A DNA stretch of 64,000 bases from Argentina anserina (Eukaryota; Streptophyta; Magnoliopsida; Rosales; Rosaceae), in NCBI RefSeq assembly GCF_933775445.1, contig NC_065874.1:6467001-6531000 (forward strand), given 5' to 3'. The notes below the pieces were generated by a model, which worked only from the letters and a program-made list of their open reading frames with translations, did not search any database and was not told the origin of the DNA. Numbering within the stretch: the stretch's first letter is position 1; each line of letters begins with the position of its first letter. Of this stretch, positions 11,801-25,000 are shown piece by piece. The position numbers were made by a program, and so were the translations under genes.

Positions 11801-14800
11801 ACCCACATTCTAACCCGGGTTATCGGTGAGCCTCTCTCGATCGATATATATATATATCGATATCTCTGTCACTGTTGTGCTCAGCTTTAATTGCAGATGG
11901 ATTTGCTGAATTTCATTGCATATGTCACCAATATTTGTGCCGTTATTTTAGGTGGTCGGAGCTTTTTGGTATTTTTTCTCTATTCAACGAGAGACATCAT
12001 GTTGGTACCAAGCCTGTCGAACCATTGAGGGATGTATGCCCGCTCAGTGCGGCGATAGAACTTCAGCAGAGGTTGTGCTCCTCAATACATCATGTCCGAT
12101 AGATCCATCCAATTCGACAATGTTCGACTTTGGAATGTATCTTGATACTCTTCAGTCCGGTTATACAAGACAGACAAGTTTTCCCAAAAAGTTCTTCTAT
12201 TCTTTTTGGTGGGGTTTAAAGAATCTGAGGTTTGTAACAATATGTGTGGTTTCTTCTAACAAGTAAACAATATGTGTGTCTCTGTGTAATATATAGTAGT
12301 TTCTTTTTTTCGCTAATAGCTATAGAACATTTCATAGATCGAGTTCTTTGGCTTATTTATTCTCAGCATCACACTTTCATTGTGCTCATGTACATGCTTA
12401 TTGCCACACCAGTTCTGCATTTTATTTTTAATTTTAAACTATTATAGATAAGGCAAGAAGATTTACAGATTTTTATTGCTTTCTTAGGTGCATTTACCCA
12501 TAAATCACTCCTTCTGCAGATTATCTTTTGATGCATGAAAAGTATACAGCTTCATTGCGATTCTAATGGATAAAATTAGAAAACCATGTGCACGCAAACA
12601 CTGTGTGTATGCAGTGTTGGCGGTCTTACCAATTTACTATATTTGTTTTTTTGGTCCTGTACGCGGATATTGGCCGAAACTTAACATTGTTTTTTAAGTG
12701 CATGCGAATAGTTATCCCATGGTTCGGTTATCAGTGTACCAACCACATATAATTGTTTTACTCTTTATTAAATTTCCAACGTAGGACTGCTTATTCTTTG
12801 ACATTACCTGAAGCACATTCTTTGACATTACCTGAAGCATGGCATGTAAGTAGGAGTTGTTTGCCAAGATGTATGTGTTAGTTTACATGATTACTCAAGC
12901 ACAGTGTTGATGCATCTCTATATGGTTAATTTGTTCTGCTAACTAGTATCTCAAATATTAATGGCTTGATCCATTTTTGCAGCAATTTTGGGACCAATCT
13001 AGAAACAAGTAGCTACGTGTGGGAAAACTGCTTTGCCATTCTTATTTCTATTACTGGCTTGCTACTCTTTTTATATCTCATTGGAAATGTACAGGTATGT
13101 AGACCAGTGGTGATCAGAAATAACTCTTATTATATATATATATATATATCATTTTTATCAAATAAATTAATAAATCTCATTTGATCAAAGTTTATATGTA
13201 TCAAATTTTGGTTTGGAGTTTAAAAAAAGGGTTATTGTTTGCTAGGTCCAGTAAGTCCACTTGTTTTGGAGATTGGTTGTTTTGGTTCTTCCGCTTGTTT
13301 GTTGGACTAGTGTTTTAGCCCTTTTATTTTCAACTTAGGGCTCCTCAAGCTCCTATTGGAGACTTTCCCTCTTGATCAGGCCGATATGGGTGATTTTTTC
13401 TTCAAGAATAAAAAATAAAAGGAATAATCAACAGACAGGTTTTTCTTCACCACATCCATCAATTACAGATTATATCATGTGAATTAAACCTCATAGTATT
13501 CTCTGGATTGAAATCTAAAGATAAATTTGTATCAATATTGAAGAATAGGTATTATAACTAGTTCTGATCTGCATTTTTTTTTACACAGGCATACATGCAG
13601 TTCTCAAAATCCAAGGAGATGGACGAGGAGGAGTTAAGCAATAAGATGAAGGAGAAAGAGACTGAAATACTCCAGTACTTGATGCCAAGAAAAGGTCTTC
13701 CGCTGGAAATGAGAACAGAAATCATGAGAAACATAAAGCATGACAAATTAAAAAATAAATTGGATTCTGAAGTAGATATGGACCTTTTATTCTATCTTCT
13801 CCCATGGAACATTGAAGTCTCTATAAAGCATCATGTTGGCATGGACGCCCTAAAAAAAGTATATTTTTAAACCAGTAGTTTCTCTAACGTTACTCTTATA
13901 TTTTAGCAAAAGACACTTAAAGTATATTATGGATATAGAAAAAAAATGAAAGAAACGAGAAAACTAAAAGTGAGAAAGCATGAGAACACGACAGACTCCT
14001 ACATAGTCATTTTGGTTGCATCATTGTAGCTAATATATCAATATAATGGTTCCAACAACTAATGCTATAGGTTCTTCCTAATATCACCTAATGAACAGTA
14101 TGACCATTAAGGATACATTAAATTCACTATTCTGGCTTAATAATTTCATTAGGAGAGTATATAAGGACATCTTGGTAATGTTCTATATGTTGGAAGTGTA
14201 TACAGTCCATATAAACAGAACTTAACTTGGTACCAATGTAGTCTATTGTTTTTCATGATCTTCTCTTTTCGTTCATCTTATTATTCCTTCGTATGGTGTT
14301 ATAATTCAGCTTTAAAATATGATTATATAGGAATATGAATGGTGCATTCTTACAAACTTTATAACCAACTAATGTTAATCTAGGTACCATTGCTTCAGCA
14401 CATGGATGAAAAGGTGCTGCAAAAGATCTGCGAGCATCTCAAGCCAGTCAGCTATTCTCCTGATCACGTTTTTAAAACAGGAAAAGAGATTGATGCAATG
14501 CTATTTGTCACAGAAGGCTCTGTTTGGCCTATCCACAATGGTGGTGAGGAGAGCTCAATGGTCACTGGGAATGAAGACAAACTTGACTACTTTGGAGAAG
14601 AACTTCTGAAGTGGGTATCACCAAGTATCTCTTTTCCTGATCTTCAATCTCCTAAACGTACTCAAAAGCTCAAATGTCAAACAAAAATAGAAGCCTTCGT
14701 TCTGATTGCCAAGGACTTGAAAAGTGTAGCTCGTGACTTCAGACGTCTGTGGAATTGGAATTTTTACAAATCTGACATTGATCCTGATCATTTTGAGAAG

Positions 14801-17800
14801 TCGGCAGGTTCCCTGAACAAGATTAACGAGGTATGTTAAATGCAAAAGTAGAATTGAGGTTCAATTCCAGCCTTCGCAATTATTAAGTTTACATTTCAAT
14901 TTTCAGCTTACTTGCTTGTCATATCTTGCTTTTTCTTAATCAATGAACTCAGTCTTTTATTTAAGATACGTGGTCATTACAAGTTTACAACATTAAGAGT
15001 TACATGACCTCACCACTCATCATTTCTTTCAAGTCTCAAAACATGGTTGCCCTGCTTCTATAATACCAATGTATCATAGCTCCTTCTATTTTTTGGATTA
15101 AGTCACAAACACACACACACAATGGCCAATGAAATGTCTTATTTTTGGTTTCAATATTAAAAGCTTTGATTGGTATGGTCCTTTTTCTCATATCGACTTT
15201 TCTTTTTTCTGTTTTATTTTCTAAACCACGAATTTATCTCTTTACCAAAAAAAAACCTATATCTATCTTAGTCTAAATGAGTTATTATGAGGTTTGGTAA
15301 TCCAATTTCGCGCGTTCCAGTGAATAGGATTAGACTCACATTACACTTCATAAATATACTCTGATGCTTCTTTGTTGTACAATTCTTTTTGACATACTGC
15401 TCTTATTATATTTATTTTGTGATACCAGACATATATTCACTTGTGGGAGGAGAAATTGGCCTCTGTCCAAAAGGAGAAGATGAATAAAGAAATATCTGAG
15501 TGGGTGTCAAGAACTGGTCTCAGCGAAGATGTGGAAAAAAAAATCAGTAAACACATAGAAGAGAACAAAATTGTGAAAAAAAATATAGATGCTGCCGTGG
15601 ATCTGCCTTTTCTGTTCTCTGTTCTTACCCAGAATATCACAAATGCCATTGGGATGGATGCACTGAGAAAAGTATGTATGTCAACTTATGGAGCATTTCT
15701 TATAGCTTCCAAGTTTTTTTAACTTCTCTGATTTAGGAGAAAATGAATTTTTTATTGCTCTAATTGTTTTCTTGAACTTGTTTAGAGTTTATGGATAGTG
15801 AAGAGAGGGAAAAAAAACCATCAATATGGTGAAAGAAAAAAAAACCCTTCCTAATATTTGTAGTGAATCTGTCAACAAGTTAGTCAAAGAAACATAACAA
15901 GCACAGCAAACCAAGAGAAACAACCACAAAGAAAAGAACACAAGAACACAGATTTAAGGTGGTTCAGCAAATAGCTTTGCCTACATCCACCGGACATAAA
16001 CACACTTCTACTATATTAATAATGGGTACACAAGAAAGACTAAGAAAACAAGAACTCTCTTCTCTTCCTATCTTTCTCCTCTCTGCCCTCTCTCACGCTC
16101 TAACCGAGAATGGAACACACTTTGCTCTTTGTCTCTGTGATGCCTAAACCTAGAGCATAATATAGCCATAAGGACAAACATGTTTCCTCACTAAATAGGA
16201 ATCCTATTCCTAATAGTGGTAGGTTGTAAAGCCTCCTCCTACAAGTAAACCATCATCAATAAGGATTCCATATCCTTACCGGAACACCATACTCTAAGAA
16301 ACCATCTTAAAAAAAACACATGGGCTGGAAACCCAACACTAATGATATCACCCTAAAACATAATCTAATGCCTTGTTACAGTTTGGTCCAGTGGCAGTCT
16401 GTTCATTAAGTGTATAGGAGATTGTGAGTTCGACTCACGAAAGACTAGTGTAGCATCTGAGTTTTGCTTATGCAATGAAAAACGAACTAATATGTACAAT
16501 TTTTAACCTTTGAGGTGTAGAATAAAAAAAACCAGTCATTGAAGACAATTTTTTATACATTTAATTTGGAAAACCCCACCCTGCCCACCTTAATGTATGA
16601 CCTCCAAAATGGAAGGTCGCTGTCTTAGGCCTTGTTTGGTGCTGGTTGTGTTGCTGTGCTGTAACAAAAATATATTATGAATTAAAATATTTATTACTTT
16701 TATTTTTTTGAAAAGAAACAGTTGTTTGTTAAAACAAAAGGTAAGAAGTCCGCTTTTAAAATTCACATATGATAAAGCTTTATCAGCCCAACAGATAGTG
16801 CTAACCCAAAGAGGCTACTAGGGCTTAAACTAAAACTGCTTGCCAATTAAGAATGATAGAAGAAAGAGTATAATCTCTAAAATCCTTAGTTGTAGAAGCC
16901 CAAAGTGATGCATAGAACTTAAACTCTCTCCCACAGGCCACAGATCTTCCTTCTCCACCCCACCATAGGATGCAAACAACCTTTTATTTCTTTCCATGCA
17001 AACCACCCACACTACACCCCACAACCCAAAGAGTTCCGGCCTTTATCCCTTTACCAAAAGCTGAAGGTTTTTCTTTTAGCTAGTCCCCCCTCTCTAGTGA
17101 AGTTATCCAGTCCACTCTTGCCTCCCTAAACAACTTCTTCCATGAAAAATTAATTAACCACCCCACAATGCATGAAGACATGTTCCACACTTTCTCCTTG
17201 CACTTGCACAAAATACACCAGTGAGGAGAAAAGCAACATTCTGGTGTTCTCCTCTGAAGAAATTGCAGGTATTTGTCCTCCCAAGTGCCACGAGCCATCC
17301 CAAACTCTTCACCTTAGTAGGTTGATATTCCAAATAAACTTTGCAGGAGCAAAGATTGGATCTAAGCCATCACTAATTAGAAAGCTATGAAAAGATTTGC
17401 AAGAGAAACTTCCATCTCCTCTCATCCGGTTTAACTCCACTAATCTGACACTGTCAAGTTTAAGCATCAGCGAGGCAAACACTGCAACCTCTTGATCATT
17501 TAAGTTTCTTCAAAATCTGAAATCCCAACTCACTGGAAAATTGAGCTGAATAGCTACTGTTTCGACTGAAGAATTAGTGTGTCTTAATAATCTGAACAAC
17601 CCATCTTCTTGTGTTTTTAATGAAATCAACTTCTAAAAGAAACCTTAAAGCTAATGCTAGTGAATTTTATTAAATAAATAAACACCTTTATGAAAGTTCA
17701 AGTAAAAGCTGATTAAAAAAAGCGAAGTATTACTAAACGGGGTCTTATTTTGGCAGCAAACCTGTACATGATTTAATTATTTTGTAACAATGTGTGATGA

Positions 17801-18991
17801 CAACACTCCTTTACTTAAAAAAAAATTGTGTGTTTGTCTTTGTTTTATATTTAATTCATATAATTAATATCATGCATGTATCAATAAATAGGTACCCATG
17901 CTTCAAAAGATGCCCGAACCAATGTTGGAATCAATCTGCAGATATCTCGAGCCAGTGACTTACATTGAGAATGCACATATTATTAAAGCAGGAACGGAGC
18001 TTGATTTCATGCTCTTTGTCATAGAGGGCATAATGATATGGACCAACACAACAAGTGATTCTTTAACAACAGGTTATATGATGCCTAAGTTATGTATTGA
18101 GAAGGGTGATGTCTATGGAGAAAAACTAATGAGTTGGGCATCATCAAACATGAATGTTTCTGATCTTCCAATCTCCACCCAAGATTTTAAATGTCAGAAA
18201 AAGATTGAAGCATTTTCTCTCAAGGCCTCACATGTGCAAAATGTAGTCTCCAAACTCGGATCTCAGTGGAGTGAATATTACATTGCGCCTCCTGATTATG
18301 AAAACAAGACGTACCTACAGAAATTAAAAGAGGTTTGATGGATATATCTAGCGTCTTTATATAGCTGCTTTCTCTCTCCTAGAAATCTGTCCTCTTTATG
18401 TTGACAAAACATCAATTTTATTATGCTATTCTTGATCACCCTGCGATTCATACTTCACATGTTGCCTCATAAGATGGAATAGAGACCAGTACTGCGCGCA
18501 CACACACATACACAATTACTATGATGCATGCTTATATACCTCGTGGATAATAAGAAAGTGAATTTTGTTCTTCTGCTGTGAAACAGGTACAGAGGCAATT
18601 GACAACTACACCATTGGAGAAGATTGAGGATGATGATTTTAGACAGAAGATGAAGATCCTGGTCAAAGAGTATGATATACCTGACTGGCTGTCAAGACAT
18701 GCTCTCCCTGATGATGTGGTAACAGATATTATGAAATACATTAAAGAGAACAAAGTAGCAGAGACAGACATAGATTTCCACATGGATGTGAAATATCTAC
18801 TCTCTATTGATCTTCCTTGGCGTATCGAGAAGACTATAAGGGACCACCTCTCGATGACCGCGCTTATGAAAGTATGTTTCTCAACCGTATAAAATCATAG
18901 GTCTAATTATTGGAAAAGAAGACAATTAATCACATTTCAGAATTAGTATTTGTGGTGATTTCATAGTCTCGCCATTTAACCTAAGCCATTC

Positions 18992-19033
<42 letters not shown>

Positions 19034-22000
19034 GGTACCGATGCTTCAACAAATGCCAATCTCCATATTAGAATCTATTTGCAGTAATCTGGAGCCAGTG
19101 GTATACACTAATAATGACTGTATTTTTGAGAAAGGAAAATCACTGGATTTGATGCTCATTGTTATAGAAGGTGAAATTGCGCTGACTGAGACGAAGACTA
19201 GTGATGCTGGAATAACTGATTCCTTATCAGTGAACACCGAAACTCTTGGGGAAGGTGATATTTTTGGAAAAGAACTTCTGAATTGGGCATCACCCAGAAT
19301 ATTATTAGCTGGTTCTGCTCCGGTCTCCCCCCAGTATGCTCAGTGTCAAAAAAGAGTAGAAGCCTTCACTTTGACGATAAGTAAGTTGAGAAGTGTAGTG
19401 TCAGAACATGACACTGACTGGATGTCATACAATTGTGACGATACGGAGCATTTGAAGGAGTTGGAAGTTCTCCAAGACAAGATTGATCATCTTGATGATC
19501 AGGTACAGAAGGTATGATTCTTTAAGATAAATTTTGAAATATATATACATATATATGACAAAATTAAATTCTTCTATTACACAGAGACACGTGTTAGTTT
19601 TAATTACTTCATCTTTAACCACTCAAATCATATTGTTTATATCTGAGGCAGGTTCCTGCTTATCAGAATATATAGTCTTTCTTACTGAAGTGTTACTGTG
19701 TGTTATATTATTTAACTAATTATGAATAAAAGGGTTTCTGCGATTACATTTGGTTTGAGTCTGAGCCATTCTTAGATATGAGATGTCAACTACGACGTGT
19801 GGAGCGCCGATACAGATTTGTAACAGGATATGTGCAATATCATAATACTTATAGATTGTAGTATATATGTGAAGTCACCTCATTCCTCACTTCAATCTGA
19901 CGTTGAGATATATGCAGTTAGAGCCCGCAGATCCGGGGGAGATTGAGGATGAAGAGTTACGACAGCAGAAGAAAATCAAGAACAGGGAGAATGCCATAAT
20001 TCAATGGATGTCAAAATATGACCTCGATGAGGATTTGAAGAAAAAAGTCAAGTTGCACATAAGGATAAATAACTCAGTTGGAAATGATATGGATTCAAAT
20101 TCTGATGTGGATGTGAAGTATCTACTCTCCCTATTTAACTGGGGTCTGGCCAAACCTATAACAGAACATTTCTGTATAACCATCCTAAGAACAGTATGCT
20201 CTCTAAACACTTATTTCTTAATTTTTGATTAAAAAGAAGCAAGTTCTATGTTAATAATTAATTAGAAGTGATCAATTTTGCTCTTTTCCAATTAGTGTAA
20301 GACATTTTAAAATATATAAAAATTGCAATATAATGAATATGTAAAAGTATATATCAGTGTATAAAAAGTCATTTATATACAAATATATATATATATATAT
20401 ATAGTCCCTATCCAGAGTGAAGGTTCACTCTGAAATTTCAGAGTGAAGTTCCAATTTTGGCACACTTTTCGGTCAAATTTTTTCACCATAAGTGATTCAA
20501 TATTTAGATATGCTATTCAAGATCATCTCTATAAAGTTTCATCCAATTTGACAATGATTTGAGATTTCAAAATTGAGATTTACACGAACGGTTCACGTTG
20601 AACAGTTTTTATTAATTCATTGATTTAATCTAATTTCAATACATTAACGATGTCCGAATTAGATGAAATTTTGTAGAGATGATCTTGAATAGCATACCTA
20701 AATATTGAATCGCTTATACTGAAAAAATTTGACCGAAAAGTGTGCCAAAATTGGAACTTCACTCTGAAACTTCAGAGTGAACCTTCACTCTGGATAGGGA
20801 CTGTATATATATATATATTTGGATAATTGCAATTTAATGAATTTATAAAAGTATATATAAGTGTATGTGACAAGTTAATATATATGTACATGTGAAGGTA
20901 CCCATGCTCAAAACCATGCATGAAGATGTCTTGAAAAAGATATGCTACAATGTGAAGCCAGTGGTCTATGACCAGAATATCTGCATCATTGAAAAAGGAA
21001 AGTCACTGGACTTTATGCTCATCATTGTAGAAGGCGTAATTGAATGGACTGATGTGACCACTAGTGATGCTGGAACTACAGCTTCAACAGTAGTTATGAA
21101 GGCTAAAGGTGAAATTTTTGGAGAACAACTATTACATTGGGCATCCCCGAATGTTTTGTTTTCTGGCTTTGCTCCTACTGCAACCGGAGATGTCAAATGC
21201 CAATCTAAAGTGGAAGCCTTTAGTCTATCCACTAAAGACTTGAGAAGTGTAGTATTTGAATATGAGGGCGAGTGGAATTCAGCCAAGACCTACGGCGATC
21301 GGCAGCAGGTAGAAGCGATGCAGCTTCTTCATAATAAAATTGACCAGGTACCGAATGAGATTTTTCATAAAACTGATGAGCAAGCGTCAAGAGATTTTGG
21401 TTATTTCTTTTCCTCATCATGATTATGGATGGTCCATTTTCAGTACTGGTGAAGATATTAAGACCATCTTTTCTATCATGCATTAATCTTTTCGCTTTTC
21501 ATGATTATTTGGTTTTACATATTTTGTTTTGTCTTTTGTTGATTGGTTATTTCATTTGGCCTTTTTCTTGTTTAAGAGGTTTTGGAGTATGCATGTAGAA
21601 TCATTTTCAATCATTCAAACCCTCATGATGAAAACAGATCTTGCATGTGAACCACCCGATATAGTTTTCTATAAGTAGATGGCAAGTAAGAAAATAAAAA
21701 TGAGGAAACAAAGCAGGAAAATTATGCAACTAAAGAGTTTATATCTGTAGAGTTTTTTACATGGGATCGGAGTAGAGGCAAGATTGCAGTTCTATGCTAT
21801 TTTTAATAGAACAGTCTTCATTCACATTATGACAATTAGAGTATTAAACAACTAATAAGAAATTGTTGGGTTTTCCAGCCCATGTGTTTTTCCTAAGATA
21901 GTTTCTTAGAGTATGGTGTTCCAGTAAGGATAGAGAATCCTTATTGATAATGGTTTATTTGTAGAAGGAGGAGGCTTTATAACCTACCACTATTAGGAAT

Positions 22001-25000
22001 AGGATTCCTATTTGGTGAGGAAACATGTTTGTCCTTATGGCTATATAAGGAGGGGTTATGCTCTAGGTTTAGGCATCACAGAGACAAAGAGCATAGTGTG
22101 TTCCATTCTCGGTTAGAGGGTGAGAGAGGGCAGAGAGGAGAAAGATAGGAAGAGAAGAGAGTCCTTGTCTTCTTAGTCTTTCTTGTGTACCCATTATTAT
22201 CATAGTGGAAGTGTGTTTCTGTCCGGTGGATGTAGGCAAAGCTATTTGCTGAACCACCTTAAATCTGTGTTCCTGTGTTCTTTTCTTTGTGGTTGTTTCT
22301 CTTGGTTTGCTGTGCTTGTTCTGTTTCTCTGACTAACTTGTTGACCGATTCACTACAGAAATTAAGGTTATAGAATCTAGACCTATGCACCTAATGTAAT
22401 TTGATTTTCTGTGGATGGATAAATTTCTTCATAATATCATCCCAGCTGCTACTCTTGCTCAATATTACCCAATGGATGTTTACACAATTTAAACTAAACT
22501 TGTAAAATGTTGCTCCATATAATATTGCTAGGCTCCAAGACTTTAAAACTGGATCTCATGCATTTAATTAAATCACCGCCATATTCTAATACCTTGGTTT
22601 TTTATGAATTCAATTTCTTCTTGTTCTTTTCTCGAAAAGACATATATGCAGTTGCAGTTTGGAATGGCAAAACTGGAGGAGATTGATGATGAAGAAGTAA
22701 AGAAAGCGGTGAAGATCAAGAATAAGGAGAATAATATACTTGAGTGGATGTCAAAACATAGCGTCAATGAAGAATTGAAGGACAAAATCATATCACACAT
22801 AAGGATAAATAACTCAGTTGTGGAAAAAATAGATGCTGATGTGGATGTGAAGTATCTACTCTCACTTTTTCCTTGGGGTTTAGGCAAACCTTTAACAGAG
22901 TTTCTCTGTGTGAAAGCGCTACAAAAAGTAAGTTTCTCAAAAACTCATCTCCTGTAGTGAAGTAATATAATTATTCAGATTTTATCCTTTTACACAAATT
23001 TAAACAAAACTCAATTTAAGAGGATATGCTAGTTACAATCCTTGAAGTACATAGATCAGCAGACACATCTATGGTTTCATCAGTTTAATTCTCTTGTAAG
23101 TTGTTTTTTCATTTGATTTTTGTCTGAACTTGACTCATTAAAATTCTAAGTTGATTTCATAGGGGTGTAATCTCATTTGCGCACAAAAATTTGATTCTGA
23201 AGGGGTATAATTCCATTGGCACACAAAAATTTAATTCTGAAGGAGTATAACCTCATTTGTCCACACAAAATGATATGTGGGCAGGTGCCATCTCACCTCT
23301 ATGTTCTAGTTTTTTATAGTCTTCTTTCTAATGTCAGAAAAAAGCAAAATTTTGCTTCTTAGTTGTTTGTAAATGTATACATGTAAAAAGAAATTGTTAT
23401 TATTATTATTGTTACCAACATAAAATTGGTTAGTATAGCGTCATTTGTAGAACTAGTATCATATTAAAGTTAAGTAACCTTTTTCAATTGACCAACTAAT
23501 GCAAGTAATATGCATACATATATATAGGTACCAATGCTTGAAAATGTGCCTGAAGATGTGTTTGCGAGGATTTGTTACCACGTTGAGCCTAGAGTCTTTA
23601 CTGATCACATTGTTCTTAAAGGAAAACCACTGGATTTTATGCTCATCATTGTAGACGGCGAAATTGAATGGACTGGCACGACCAGTGATGCTGGAACAAC
23701 AGGCTCCAAACGTCTTCAAAAAGGCGGTATATTAGGAGAAGAACTCCTCAATTTGGCATCACCCAACATCTTATTTTCCGGCCCCCCTTCTATCTCGGCG
23801 GAAGATGTCATATGTAATACAAAAGTTGAAGCCTTTGCTCTCACGACCGTTAACCTGAGATGCATTGTCTCTGAATACTGCATGAAAGGGATTTCGCCTT
23901 TCAATAGTTGTTCTAATATGCAGCTGTTGGAGGAGTTGGAATTCTATCTCGAGAGGGTTGATCAGGTACCTAACAAGCTTCAGCTTAGGATCAAGTTTTT
24001 AAAATTCTGCATTGATTATTTTTATTTATGCATTTTGGTTTGCTACTCAAAACCTGGGTGATTACTGGTTTAGAAATTAGAAATGACTAGCTAAAAATGA
24101 TTTTTGATTATTTATTTCAAGCTTTAATGATTAGATGGATTTTGTCTAGTATGTTGAGGTATCCTGGTAGGATAAATTAAGTGAGTTTCTTGTTCATCTT
24201 ATGTCGAAAAGACATATATGCAGTTGCAGTCGGGAACGACTAAACTGGAAGAAATTCAGGATGAACAATTGAGAAAAGCAGTGAAGATCAAAATGAAGGA
24301 GAACGATATACTTGAGTGGATGTCAAAAAATGGCCTGGACGAGGAATTGAAGATAAAAATCATGTTGAACATGAGGATAAATAACTCAGCCGAGAGAATC
24401 GTAGATGGTGATGTACATGTGAAATCCATAATCTCACTTTTTGGCTGGGATTTGGGAAGACCTTTAACGGAGCATTTCTGTATAAGCACACTACTAAAAG
24501 TACGTCCTCAAACACTCATCTTAATTGTTACAATGCTTACGTCATATAAGAAGATTTTGTATAAAAATTGATGAAGCTAGCAAGTTTTTAAATTTTATGT
24601 ATATAAAAATTGCTCTTTCGCCAGATAAAGTTATACACCTATGTATATAAATATACAGTAAAACCTCTATAAATTAATAGGCTCGGGACTGAGGAAATTT
24701 ATTATTTTAGCGAGATATTAATATATCGATAAATTAATAATCTATTAATTTATCGATTAATCAATAACTTATTAATTTATCAAGGTATAATAAATATTTT
24801 CTTTTACTTTTTCAAAGAAAAAATTTTACTTTTTGTTTATGCATCATATTGTTGGATTTATCACGGATATCGTTGTTCAAAATATTATATTGTCCGATGT
24901 ATTGTATTATTTTATTTGATGATAATTAAATCAACCAAATTCTTCAATAAAATCCTCATAAATGTAAAATTTATTATATAAATTATGTCATTATTAATTT

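Noticed and set aside
11516..11890. 124-codon frame in intron 2 of gene B
   Set aside because: Ser/Pro low complexity from a CT-rich tract; no family match and it sits inside an intron.
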